DNA from: Flavobacterium sp. CF108
Lineage (GTDB): Bacteria > Bacteroidota > Bacteroidia > Flavobacteriales > Flavobacteriaceae
Reading direction: 5' to 3'
Length of the DNA stretch: 64,000 nt
Assembly: GCF_900129795.1 (NCBI RefSeq)
Contig: NZ_FQWW01000002.1
Coordinates: 310,001-374,000 of the forward strand
In this document: one piece after another, positions 52,182-60,230 of the stretch
How positions within the stretch are numbered: position 1 is the first letter of the stretch
Layout of the letters: every line of letters begins with the position of its first letter
The notes under the pieces: model-generated
Seen by the model: only the letters and a program-made list of their open reading frames with translations
Databases searched by the model: none
What the model was told of the DNA's origin: nothing
Translations under genes and position numbers: made by a program

Positions 52182-54644
52182 ATGAACACAACATTACATA
52201 ACGTAACAACATTTTTTCAATCGACAGGATTTAAAAAATACGCCAAACGATTTGGTATTTTTGTCGTTGTCTTAGTTGGAATACTTTTGCTGGCTTGCGG
52301 TGGATTAGCTTTATATTTCGACCAAAATAAAACAGAAATTATTGCAAAAATCAATACCAAAATTAATGAGAATATAAACGGAAAGTTTCATATTGGAGAT
52401 TTTCAATATAAGTTTCTAACTGGTTTCCCTAATTTCACTTTAGCTTTAAAAGATGTCGAACTCAAAGACAATAAATGGAATACCCATCACCATACTTTAC
52501 TAAAAGCACAGGAAATTGAAGCACGTTTAAATGTTTGGAATTTGCTGCGAAAAGAAATCAACATTCATAAAATCCTGATTAACGACGCCGATATTTATAT
52601 TTATAAAACAGAAGACGGTTACACAAACTCTGATATTTTTAAACCAAAAAAGAAGAAATCGCCCGAAAATAAATCAAAACCCGAAACTACAATTGACGAA
52701 ATCGACCTCAACGATGTTCATATTATTATCGATAATCAATTAGGAAATAAATTGTTTGATTTTGATGTTCATAATCTAAATTCAAAAGTAGATTATGACG
52801 GAGACGACTGGAATACCGATTTATTTCTAGACACTCAAATAAACAGTTTAGCTTTTAATACCGTTCACGGAAGTTTTGCCAAACAAAAAGAACTCAAAGG
52901 AACGCTGGCCGTTTCCTATCAAGCCGACAAACAAAAAATTGATGTTTCGACCAAAAACTTAAAAATTGGTTCTGATTCATTTGATATTGTGGCATATTTC
53001 AACGTTGGTAAAAACAATTCCCTTTTCGGAATCAATATTAATACGCGTATTTTATGGAGTAACGCTTCACATTTATTATCCGGAAATATTAGTTCGAAAC
53101 TGAATCGGTTTGATTTGAAGAAACCAATTGATGTAAACTGCGATCTAAAAGGCGATTTAAATGTTCATGACGATCCTAAAATTGTGGTTCAGGCTGTAGC
53201 CAAAAACAATGAACTCAATATTCCCGACGGGCGAATTGACAAATGTAATTTCAGGGGAATTTTTACGAATAATTTCAAACCAAAAAACGGGTTTAACGAT
53301 CCAAATTCGGCTGTTATTTTAACCCGATTTTCGGGAGAATATGAAAATATTCCACTTTCAATTCCGCAAGTTGTAATTAGTAATCTCGAAAAACCCATCG
53401 CAACGGGAATCGTAAGTTCTGATTTTGATATTGAAAAACTTAACGAAGTAAGCAACGAAAAATGGATTCATTTTGAAGAAGGCCACGCCAAAGCTAATTT
53501 GAAATTCCAGTTTGATATTGTCGATTTGTACATTAATAAACCCAGATTTATAGGAAGTGTTAATGTTGACAACGCTTCATTTCATTATATCCCGAAAAAT
53601 GTTCACGCAGTAAAAACAAACATTCATCTTGATTTTACTGAGAAAGCTTTACTTATTAAGCAAATTGCTTACAAACACAAAAAGAATACGATTTTTGTAG
53701 AAGGAAAAATCGATAATTTCCTGAACTTATATTACGATGCACCCGAAAGTATGGTTGTAAACTGGAACATTTACTGCCCTAATATTGATCTCAAACAATT
53801 TCTTGGTGTTTTGGCAACTTCTCAAAAAAAGAAAACAGTTGCAAAAAACAATAAAAGAACAACAATTTCAAGTCATTTACGAAACGTTATCGAAAATTGC
53901 ATTGTTGTAATTGATATTAAAGCAGATAATATCAATTATAATAAACTAACGGCAACAAATACAAGAGCTACAATCTCAATGTTGGATTCTAAACTAGTTA
54001 TAAAAAATGGTTCGCTTCAAACTTCTGGTGGGAGCATTACTTTTAACAGCGAACTTTTACCAAGCGGAAAAAATTATGCTTTTAGTTCAAACGCTCAAGT
54101 AAACAGGGTTGATATTGCAAGTTTTTTAAGATCATTCAACAACTTCGGAATCAAATCTTTTAATCCAAATAACATTAAAGGAAGACTAACCAGCACTGCA
54201 AACGTAAGCGGATTTATCAATAGCAACGGTGAATTAATTACCAATTCAATGCACGGAAAACTCGATTTCAAAGTCAATCATGGAGCTTTAGTAAACTTTG
54301 AACCAATTGTAAAAGTGGGCAAATTTGCTTTTCCGTTTCGTGACGTCAAGAATATAACGTTCAGCGATTTATCCGGAAACCTCAACATGCGCGGCGAACA
54401 AATCGACGTAAATAATTTAACCATAAGTTCAAGTGTTTTAAACATCGATGTTGACGGAGTTTATTCTTTCGGACGAGGAACCAACCTCGCCTTAACAATT
54501 CCACTAAGAAATTCTAAAAATGACGCCAAACTCGCCACCAAAGCCGAACGCGATGCGGTTCGTGAACGTGGTATTGTGCTTCATTTACTTGCTGTTGATG
54601 ATGGAGGAAAAATGAAGATTAAGTGGGGGAAGAAGGAGAAATGA
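52182..54644 (+). CDS. AsmA family protein
   Basis: An 820-residue envelope protein. One N-terminal TM helix (FGIFVVVLVGILLLACGGLALYF) anchors it in the inner membrane, with the rest in the periplasm. The AsmA-type start (INTKINENINGKFHIGDFQYKFLTGFPNFTLALKDVEL) and the C-terminal repeat domain (GRLTSTANVSGFINSNGELI..LDFKVNHGALVNFEPI) fit this family of bridge-like proteins linked to lipid transport and outer membrane assembly. The start is the ATG at 52182, placed by the upstream promoter; 52161 is a less likely alternative. Confidence 0.85.
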   Translation: MNTTLHNVTTFFQSTGFKKYAKRFGIFVVVLVGILLLACGGLALYFDQNKTEIIAKINTKINENINGKFHIGDFQYKFLTGFPNFTLALKDVELKDNKWNTHHHTLLKAQEIEARLNVWNLLRKEINIHKILINDADIYIYKTEDGYTNSDIFKPKKKKSPENKSKPETTIDEIDLNDVHIIIDNQLGNKLFDFDVHNLNSKVDYDGDDWNTDLFLDTQINSLAFNTVHGSFAKQKELKGTLAVSYQADKQKIDVSTKNLKIGSDSFDIVAYFNVGKNNSLFGININTRILWSNASHLLSGNISSKLNRFDLKKPIDVNCDLKGDLNVHDDPKIVVQAVAKNNELNIPDGRIDKCNFRGIFTNNFKPKNGFNDPNSAVILTRFSGEYENIPLSIPQVVISNLEKPIATGIVSSDFDIEKLNEVSNEKWIHFEEGHAKANLKFQFDIVDLYINKPRFIGSVNVDNASFHYIPKNVHAVKTNIHLDFTEKALLIKQIAYKHKKNTIFVEGKIDNFLNLYYDAPESMVVNWNIYCPNIDLKQFLGVLATSQKKKTVAKNNKRTTISSHLRNVIENCIVVIDIKADNINYNKLTATNTRATISMLDSKLVIKNGSLQTSGGSITFNSELLPSGKNYAFSSNAQVNRVDIASFLRSFNNFGIKSFNPNNIKGRLTSTANVSGFINSNGELITNSMHGKLDFKVNHGALVNFEPIVKVGKFAFPFRDVKNITFSDLSGNLNMRGEQIDVNNLTISSSVLNIDVDGVYSFGRGTNLALTIPLRNSKNDAKLATKAERDAVRERGIVLHLLAVDDGGKMKIKWGKKEK

Positions 54645-54653
54645 AAAACAATT

Positions 54654-55115
54654 ATGACATATTCTGAAAACAAAATAAAGGTTCTACGTTTCGAAGAGGA
54701 AAATGGTTTTTATACAACTCCTCAGCGAAGCCAGCTTATGTCAAAAATTAAATCAAAAGATACAAAACCAGAAATTCTCTTTAGAAAAGAATTATGGAAA
54801 GCTGGGTTAAGATATAGAAAACACAATAAAAAACTTCCTGGTAATCCAGACATTGTTAACCAAAAACACAAATTGGTCATTTTTATTGACGGTGAATTTT
54901 GGCATGGATATAATTGGTCAGAAAAGAAAACAAAAATAAAGACAAATCGAGAATTTTGGATACCAAAAATAGAGAGAAACATGCAACGTGATCAGGAAAA
55001 CAAATTAAAGTTAGAAAATTTAGGTTATAAAGTTTTTCGCTTTTGGGAACATGAAATTAAGAAAGAAACTAAAAAATGTGTCGAGTTAGTTTTCTTGTAT
55101 TTAAATGATCTTTAA
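54654..55115 (+). CDS. Very short patch repair endonuclease (Vsr)
   Basis: A 153-residue Vsr-type endonuclease that nicks 5' of T in T:G mismatches arising from deamination of 5-methylcytosine. Core motifs are TPQRSQLMSKIKSKDTKPEI, LRYRKHNKKLPGNPDIV (catalytic Asp) and VIFIDGEFWHGYNW (FWHG signature), then KVFRFWEHEIKK. The usual Vsr partner, a C5 methyltransferase, is 110 bp downstream. It starts 9 bp after the AsmA-like gene, at the border of the restriction island. Confidence 0.92.
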   Translation: MTYSENKIKVLRFEEENGFYTTPQRSQLMSKIKSKDTKPEILFRKELWKAGLRYRKHNKKLPGNPDIVNQKHKLVIFIDGEFWHGYNWSEKKTKIKTNREFWIPKIERNMQRDQENKLKLENLGYKVFRFWEHEIKKETKKCVELVFLYLNDL

Positions 55116-55133
55116 CGAATTAAAAAATGAAAT

Positions 55134-55162
55134 ATTTTTTGTTCCAATTTAGAACAAAAAAT
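55134..55162. promoter_or_regulatory. Perfect 11-bp inverted repeat upstream of the methyltransferase gene
   Basis: ATTTTTTGTTC (55134-55144) and GAACAAAAAAT (55152-55162) around a 7-nt centre. It lies 26 bp before the -7 box of the methyltransferase gene. It could terminate vsr or serve as an operator for the MerR-like N-terminus of the methyltransferase. Confidence 0.6.
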
Positions 55163-55188
55163 ACGCTTAATTATGAGTTTTTTTCATT

Positions 55189-55196
55189 TATTTTTG
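55189..55196 (+). promoter_or_regulatory. -7 box (TATTTTTG) of the methyltransferase gene
   Basis: An exact TAnnTTTG match, 31 bp before the ATG at 55228. Confidence 0.55.
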
Positions 55197-55227
55197 TAAC
55201 CATTGTATAACGTTAAACAACTTGGTT

Positions 55228-56466
55228 ATGAGTGATTATATTTCATTGTCTGAAGCATCGGAACTATTAGGGAAAAGCAAAGAAACTTTGAGACGTTGGG
55301 ATAATGAAGGTAAATTGAATGCTGTACGCGAACCTATGAGTAATTATAGAGTGTACAAAAAATCAGAAATTAATACTCTCTTTTCAAGTTTTATAGATGA
55401 TGAAATACAAGAAACGATTTCCAATTATGCAGAACCAGAGCACAATTATACTGTTTTAGAGCTTTTTGCCGGAGCAGGTGGATTAGCAATAGGAATGGAA
55501 AAAGCTGGATTAAAATGCGTTGCTCTTAATGAAATCGATAAATGGGCATGTGAAACATTAAGAACTAACAGACCAAACTGGAATGTGTTAGAAGGAGATA
55601 TAAAACAATTCAATTTTTCTGAATATCATAATAAAGTAGATGTTGTTACTGGTGGTTTTCCATGTCAGGCATTTAGTTATGCAGGTAAAAAACTCGGTTT
55701 AGCTGATGCTCGAGGAACATTGTTTTATGAATTTGCTAGAGCTGTAAAAGAAGTAAACCCTCCGATTTGTATTGGAGAAAATGTTCGTGGCTTATTAAAC
55801 CATGACAACGGCAAAACAATCCAAGGTATGATCTCAATTTTAGATGAAATTGGTTATAATGTTGTACCTGTTCAAGTTTTGAAAGCAATTAATTTTAACG
55901 TTCCCCAAAAAAGAGAAAGATTAATTTTAGTTGGTATTAGAAAAGATATTGATTTGAAATATGAATACCCAAAACCATATAAAAAAATATACAATTTAAA
56001 AGATGCTTTAAAAAAAGGCGATTTATTTGATTCCGACGTTCCACATTCAGGAGGTTCTAAATATCCCAAAAGCAAAGTTGATGTTTTAAAATTAGTTCCA
56101 CAAAAAGGATATTGGAGAGACCTACCTGTAGAGATTCAAAAAGAATTTATGGGAGGAAGTTTTTATTTGGGAGGAGGAAAAACTGGTATTGCACGAAGAA
56201 TTGGTTGGGATGAACCTTGCCTAACTCTAACTTGTAGTCCTGCACAAAAACAAACTGAAAGATGTCACCCAGAAGAAACAAGACCATTTACTGTACGTGA
56301 ATATGCTAGAATTCAAACTTTTCCAGATGATTGGAAATTTGCTGGATCTATCGCTCAACAGTATAAGCAAATTGGTAATGCTGTACCTGTAAATTTAGGT
56401 AAAGAGGTTGGATATTCTATTATAACTTTCCTAAATCAATACTATAAAATAACTAAAGAATTATAA
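55228..56466 (+). CDS. DNA (cytosine-5) methyltransferase with N-terminal MerR-like HTH
   Basis: A 412-residue type II modification enzyme. Residues 1-55 form a MerR-type winged helix (YISLSEASELLGKSKETLRRWDNEGKLNAVREPMSNYRVYKKSEI). The C5-MTase domain follows: motif I LELFAGAGGLAIGMEKAG, motif IV GGFPCQAFSYAG (catalytic C146), motif VI ENVRGL, motif VIII QKRERLILVGI and motif X QIGNAVPVNLGK. The target recognition region is about 270-350; the recognition sequence cannot be read. It converges with the endonuclease gene 12 bp away. The longer frame would start at a TTG two codons earlier. Confidence 0.93.
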   Translation: MSDYISLSEASELLGKSKETLRRWDNEGKLNAVREPMSNYRVYKKSEINTLFSSFIDDEIQETISNYAEPEHNYTVLELFAGAGGLAIGMEKAGLKCVALNEIDKWACETLRTNRPNWNVLEGDIKQFNFSEYHNKVDVVTGGFPCQAFSYAGKKLGLADARGTLFYEFARAVKEVNPPICIGENVRGLLNHDNGKTIQGMISILDEIGYNVVPVQVLKAINFNVPQKRERLILVGIRKDIDLKYEYPKPYKKIYNLKDALKKGDLFDSDVPHSGGSKYPKSKVDVLKLVPQKGYWRDLPVEIQKEFMGGSFYLGGGKTGIARRIGWDEPCLTLTCSPAQKQTERCHPEETRPFTVREYARIQTFPDDWKFAGSIAQQYKQIGNAVPVNLGKEVGYSIITFLNQYYKITKEL

Positions 56467-56486
56467 ATCTACTATTCTTTAGTTAT
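56449..56486. terminator. 13-bp inverted repeat overlapping both stop codons of the convergent MTase and REase genes
   Basis: ATAACTAAAGAAT (56449-56461) and ATTCTTTAGTTAT (56474-56486) are perfect complements around 12 nt. Both stops (56464-56466 and 56479-56481) lie inside it. It is probably a bidirectional terminator, although A/T-rich and without T runs. Confidence 0.6.
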
Positions 56487-57198
56487 TGAAATATTTTTCA
56501 TTTATTTCTTTAGCCAAAGTGGCGATTGTCTCTTCAACAAGATGACTCCCATCAACTTCTAAAGCAACATCGCCTATTGCATCAATCAACTCAAAATAAA
56601 AATCTTCTTTTCCAGTAAGTCTATACCAAAAATCTTTCCCTATTATAACGGGATATGAATCAGATATTTTTTTATAGTGGGTACTTAGTTCTGATTTTTC
56701 ACCATAGACAACACCAACAATCATATCATCAATTCCAACATTTAAATTATTAGTTCTCGAACGATTTCTTATTCCTTTGAAATGATTTACGATAGTTGTT
56801 ACATCATCATGATTAATTGTATTTGGACCAGCTTTTAATTGACAATATTTTTTTCTCCCGTCTATAGCATCTATAAAAATAATATCGAGTCCATAAGTTA
56901 TTGAACCTTCGAGACCCTGAAATAGTGTACTAATTAATTTTTGGATTTTCATTCCAAAAGAAGTAGTTATTGAAGGTCCCAAAACCCTAGGCAAAACAAG
57001 AGCTCTTGCTATACTCTCAGCATTGTCATTTCCTGTTAAAAAGTTTGCTAAATATTTGAATAAAAATGGGTTTATATTATATTCAGAAAGTTTACCAGCT
57101 CTTTTGCAACCACCTTCTATGTGACTTGTAACAATTTCTTTTCTAAAGAAATCTTGAGCATTTTTTAATATTTGTTTTCTTTGAATATCATCCATCAT
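56479..57198 (-). CDS. Type II restriction endonuclease, PD-(D/E)xK-like (PmeII family-like)
   Basis: A 239-residue protein convergent with the C5 methyltransferase. LEGSITYGLDIIFIDAIDGRKKYCQLKAG gives a D105 ... Q120-x-K122 nuclease core, a PD-(D/E)xK variant. The N-terminal FFRKEIVTSHIEGGCKRAGKLSEYNINPFLFKYLANFL and ALVLPRVLGPSITTSFGMKIQKLI resemble proteins I recall as PmeII-family restriction enzymes; the name is from memory. It should cut the unmodified site of the adjacent methylase. Confidence 0.72.
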   Translation of the reverse strand: MMDDIQRKQILKNAQDFFRKEIVTSHIEGGCKRAGKLSEYNINPFLFKYLANFLTGNDNAESIARALVLPRVLGPSITTSFGMKIQKLISTLFQGLEGSITYGLDIIFIDAIDGRKKYCQLKAGPNTINHDDVTTIVNHFKGIRNRSRTNNLNVGIDDMIVGVVYGEKSELSTHYKKISDSYPVIIGKDFWYRLTGKEDFYFELIDAIGDVALEVDGSHLVEETIATLAKEINEKYFNN

Positions 57199-57410
57199 TA
57201 ATCGTTTGAAAATTTAAGCTAATCTAATTAAAATATTTTATTCCAATTACTATAATTGTTAAAGATTCTTCGTACTTATTTAATACGATAAATATTTTGT
57301 TGAAATTCTTTAAAGAATCATATTCATTACTAACTTATCAATCTTGAGTAAAACATCTATCAAGAATATGAAAAATATAAACTAGAAGTTCAACTAATTT
57401 TTATAAGCCT

Positions 57411-57418
57411 TATATTTG
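57411..57418 (+). promoter_or_regulatory. -7 box (TATATTTG) of the HNH gene
   Basis: An exact TAnnTTTG match, 25 bp before the ATG at 57444. The 245-bp gap 57199-57443 otherwise shows nothing. Confidence 0.55.
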
Positions 57419-57443
57419 ACCTCAACAATCCAAAAACAAAAAA

Positions 57444-58232
57444 ATGCCACCATTAAGACTTTGGACACGAGATGAATTTATTCTTACTTTCAATTTATAT
57501 CTTACAATTGAATATAAAAAAATTAATGATCAAAATACAGACGTGATTAAGTTTGCCAATCTAATTAACAGAAGTCCTGGTTCAATATCGATAAGATTAG
57601 CCAACTTTGCCAGTGTAGATCCATATCATCAACAAAGAGGCGCTGGAGGGTTAAAAAATGGAGGAAATACAATTCAGTCTATTTGGGATGAATTCTATAA
57701 CGATCGAGAAAAACTATTATTTGAAAGCGAAGAAATTCTTGCCCAAAAAGAAAGTACATCCATTGAAAATAAATACAAGAATATTCTTTTTGATCTAAAA
57801 GACTTAAAAGGAGAAACAGTCATTCGTGAAATAAAAGCTAGAGTGAATCAATGTGTTTTCAGAAAAATGGTCTTAACAAACTATTCGTCAAAATGCGCAA
57901 TAACAGGAATTGATATTCCTGAATTATTATTCTCCAGTCATATTATTCCTTGGTCAGAAAACGAAAATGAAAGATTAAATATAGAAAATGGAATTTGCTT
58001 CTCTGCGCTTTATGACAAAGCGTTTGATAAAGGTTTGATTGGAATAAATACAAATCACGAAATAATATTTTCTGATGCACTAAAAAAGAAAAAGGAAACA
58101 GAATTCTTCAACAGATATTTCAGTTCAATCGAAAATCAAAAAATAGTATCTGCTCAGATTACTCCAAGAAAAGAATTTCTAGAGTATCATTTAGACACAA
58201 TTTTCAACAAACAAAAAAGCCACTACATCTAG
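57444..58232 (+). CDS. HNH endonuclease (HNH_2-type)
   Basis: A 262-residue protein with an N-terminal helical, HTH-like domain (DEFILTFNLYLTIEYKKIN..IKFANLINRSPGSISIRLANFASVD, about 8-65), a linker, and a C-terminal HNH domain: YSSKCAITGIDIPELLFSSHIIPWSENENERLNIENGICFSALYDKAFDKGLI, with the metal/catalytic His in SSHIIPW and the Asn in NIENGI. It lies in the restriction island next to a PD-(D/E)xK enzyme, so it may be a second, possibly modification-dependent, nuclease. No own methylase is seen. Confidence 0.82.
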   Translation: MPPLRLWTRDEFILTFNLYLTIEYKKINDQNTDVIKFANLINRSPGSISIRLANFASVDPYHQQRGAGGLKNGGNTIQSIWDEFYNDREKLLFESEEILAQKESTSIENKYKNILFDLKDLKGETVIREIKARVNQCVFRKMVLTNYSSKCAITGIDIPELLFSSHIIPWSENENERLNIENGICFSALYDKAFDKGLIGINTNHEIIFSDALKKKKETEFFNRYFSSIENQKIVSAQITPRKEFLEYHLDTIFNKQKSHYI

Positions 58233-58240
58233 TGGCTTTT
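58215..58240. terminator. Bidirectional terminator overlapping the end of the HNH gene
   Basis: AAAAGCCACT / AGTGGCTTTT around ACATCT. The hairpin includes the last codons and stop of the HNH gene and separates it from the convergent gene at 58250. Confidence 0.85.
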
Positions 58241-58249
58241 TACATTTTC

Positions 58250-58486
58250 TTAATCTTCAACCTCAAAATAAGGATTTAAAATCTCGGCTAATTCATTCAG
58301 CCAATAATAACCTTTTTCAAGATTTATTTTTTCCGTTTGAAGCGTTTCGCAATCCCGAATTATACTTAAAGCAATTAAATAATTGATTTGCCGAATCGCT
58401 TTTGCCAGACTTTCTGGATCAACAGTTTGGTTGAAGAAATCTGCTAAACGAATTTCTGTTTCTTTGGAAAGGGTGTTTGTACTCAT
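58250..58486 (-). CDS. Small helical protein, paralogue of the 39454 gene
   Basis: A 78-residue protein of unknown function with the same layout as the 39454 protein: MSTN start, LAKAIRQINYLIALSIIRDCETLQTE and YYWLNELAEILNPYFEVED. It starts at the ATG at 58484-58486. The longer open frame upstream only translates a GC-rich insert. Whether it belongs to the restriction island is open. Confidence 0.65.
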   Translation of the reverse strand: MSTNTLSKETEIRLADFFNQTVDPESLAKAIRQINYLIALSIIRDCETLQTEKINLEKGYYWLNELAEILNPYFEVED

Positions 58487-58630
58487 ATTTTTTGCATTTA
58501 GGAAATATAAAACCCGCATAGCTACAGGTGTCCTACGCTGCAAAAAGAGCGTTGCGGTTGTTTCCAATACCGCCACCATACCACACGGGCAAGAAGATTT
58601 TTCGAGTTCATATTTTTTGCATTTTAGGAA
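58483..58630. repeat. GC-rich insert between 22-bp direct repeats at the 5' end of the 58250 gene
   Basis: TCATATTTTTTGCATTTAGG (58483-58502) recurs at 58608-58628 with one extra T. Between the copies is a clearly GC-richer segment (about 58510-58607: AGCTACAGGTGTCCTACGCTG, GCGTTGCGGTTG and GCCACCATACCACACGGG). One repeat carries the start codon of the gene. Confidence 0.75.
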
Positions 58631-58774
58631 TTGCAAATATATCAAAAAACACAAGCAGATTATGTGTTTTTCTTACAATTTAGTTTACTTGCTGTTGTGG
58701 CGTTTCTAGTGCGATTCTTCCTTCTTCAGAATAAAAAATTAACCCTAAAAATATCATAATGTTTTATTAACTCG

Positions 58775-58806
58775 TTTGGCTTTTCGGTCTAAAAAAAATA
58801 GCTTTG
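58775..58806 (+). promoter_or_regulatory. Promoter of the HPF gene
   Basis: TTTG (58775-58778), a 20-bp spacer and TAGCTTTG (58799-58806), 27 bp before the ATG. Confidence 0.65.
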
Positions 58807-58833
58807 AGAAACAAACATTAAATATAAACCGTT

Positions 58834-59148
58834 ATGAAGATTCAAATCAATACCGACAAAAACATCGAAGGACACCAAAGATTAGAAAAATATTTCTCTG
58901 AAGAATTAGAAAAAGGTTTAGCGCGTTTTGAGGATAAAATCACACGCATTGAAGTACATTTTGGAGATGAAAATGGAGAGAAATTCAGCTTAAATGATAA
59001 AAAATGTGTTCTTGAAGTTCGTACAGCAAAATTACAGCCAATCACTGTAACAGAACATGCCGAAACTCTTGAAAAAGCTTTTAACGGTGCTTTGAGCAAA
59101 GCTAAAAAAATACTTACTACAACTTTCGAAAAACTGAAAGCACACTAA
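58834..59148 (+). CDS. Ribosome hibernation-promoting factor / RaiA family
   Basis: A 104-residue short HPF-type protein: HQRLEKYFSEELEKGLARFEDKITRIEVHFGDENGEK and the C-terminal EKAFNGALSKAKKILTTTFEKLK fit the family. It binds the small subunit decoding region in stationary phase and protects or dimerises idle ribosomes. No C-terminal long-HPF domain is present. It is a monocistronic gene with its own promoter and terminator. Confidence 0.9.
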   Translation: MKIQINTDKNIEGHQRLEKYFSEELEKGLARFEDKITRIEVHFGDENGEKFSLNDKKCVLEVRTAKLQPITVTEHAETLEKAFNGALSKAKKILTTTFEKLKAH

Positions 59149-59162
59149 ATTTCAAAATAAAT

Positions 59163-59199
59163 AAAAAAAAGACGTTTCAGATTGAAACGTCTTTTTTTT
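59163..59199 (+). terminator. Terminator of the HPF gene
   Basis: GACGTTTCA / TGAAACGTC with a 3-nt loop followed by seven to eight T. Confidence 0.9.
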
Positions 59200-59212
59200 A
59201 TTTATTTTGAAA

Positions 59213-59300
59213 AGGTTCAAAGATGCAAAGTGACAAAGGTTCAAAGTTTTCTTTGCGCTTGTTTTACTTTGTGTCTTTGTCACTTTGCATCTTTGAACCT
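59213..59300. repeat. Perfect 26-bp inverted repeat (AGGTTCAAAGATGCAAAGTG)
   Basis: Arms 59213-59238 and 59275-59300 are exact reverse complements, between the HPF terminator and the stop of the lipoprotein gene. Confidence 0.85.
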
Positions 59301-59305
59301 CTTCT

Positions 59306-59986
59306 TTATGATTTTGGCAGCGGAGCTCCTACGGCGATATCGCAGCGATGGCCTGGCTGTCCGTGTGCTGGGTTCATTCCTTCTGCGACTGTTTTATTTG
59401 CATCTGTGCTTAATAAAGCAGGAACTGCATTTCCTGCAGGAACGGTAACGTTTTGTGTCATTGTTCCACCTTGTGGTGTTGAAGCTGCCGGAGTAGTTTT
59501 AGCCGCTACTGGAGAATTTAAAGGCGCTCCAACCGGAATATCACATCTATGTCCCGGCTGTCCGTGCGATGGATTCATTCCTTTTCCAACTTTTACAGGT
59601 GCAGCTACTGTAGTAGTAACCACATTTTTTTGATTCGGATTTACTTGTACGGTTTGTCCAGCTTGTGTTTGAACTTGCTGCGTTTGTTGTACTTGCTGTG
59701 TTGGTACAGAGTTTAAAGGTGCTCCAACGGCAATATCACAGCGGTGTCCCGGTTGTCCATGAGCCGGATTTAATCCAGATGTTCCTATAACCGCACTTGG
59801 GTTTGAGGCTGGCACCTGAGCCTGTGTCTGCTGCACTACTGAATTTGTTTTTGTTGTATCTTTTGCAAGTCCAAGTCTTACCAATTCAGATGTTGAAGTA
59901 CTTTCTTGTGGTTCTAATTCCTTTTTGCAGGAAACAAAAAGTAATGAGGTTATAGCGAGTGAACTTATAAAGATTTTTGGATTCAT
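59306..59986 (-). CDS. Lipoprotein with three NPxHGQPGHRCDIxVGAPL repeats
   Basis: A 226-residue lipoprotein (lipobox LLFVSCKKE, Cys20). Three nearly identical units, residues 71-93, 136-158 and 203-223, share the core NPAHGQPGHRCDIAVGAPL, separated by Gln/Thr/Val/Ala-rich linkers of about 42-45 residues. Each unit has two invariant His and one Cys, possibly a metal or heme ligand set; this is inference. I do not know a function. A -7 box lies 23 bp upstream. Confidence 0.75.
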   Translation of the reverse strand: MNPKIFISSLAITSLLFVSCKKELEPQESTSTSELVRLGLAKDTTKTNSVVQQTQAQVPASNPSAVIGTSGLNPAHGQPGHRCDIAVGAPLNSVPTQQVQQTQQVQTQAGQTVQVNPNQKNVVTTTVAAPVKVGKGMNPSHGQPGHRCDIPVGAPLNSPVAAKTTPAASTPQGGTMTQNVTVPAGNAVPALLSTDANKTVAEGMNPAHGQPGHRCDIAVGAPLPKS

Positions 59987-60008
59987 ATTTGGGATATTTT
60001 AAAGCACT

Positions 60009-60016
60009 CAAATATA
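60009..60016 (-). promoter_or_regulatory. -7 box (TATATTTG) of the repeat lipoprotein gene
   Basis: An exact TAnnTTTG match on the minus strand, 22 bp before the ATG at 59986. Confidence 0.55.
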
Positions 60017-60033
60017 ATTGTTTTTTCAATTTA

Positions 60034-60182
60034 AACCATATAAGTTATGTAAGATAATTTAAGTTTTGGAGACTTGCTTTGTCGTTTAATCTTGTAAAGT
60101 CGCGAAGTTTTTTTTGCACGCAGATTTGGCAGATTTTGGCAGATAAAATTTATAGAAAATCTGCTTAAATCTGCGTGAAACC
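60034..60182. repeat. ACCATATAAGTTAT and CACGCAGATTTGGCAG repeats
   Basis: AAACCATATAAGTTATGTAA (60033) belongs to the 8600 family. GCACGCAGATTTGGCAGATT / AAATCTGCTTAAATCTGCGTG (60116-60177) belongs to the 45717 family. Confidence 0.75.
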
Positions 60183-60230
60183 TTTCATAATTTAAAAATT
60201 CCTTACCTTTAAACTAAAATACTATATTCC

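Noticed and set aside
58487..58654. Longer version of the 58250 protein
   Set aside because: The added residues come from the GC-rich insert and its flanking repeat; the paralogue at 39454 starts at the MSTN position.
59182..59633. Plus-strand ORFs at 59182-59448 and 59223-59633
   Set aside because: They run antisense through the repeat lipoprotein and the 26-bp inverted repeat and show no protein-like composition or family resemblance.
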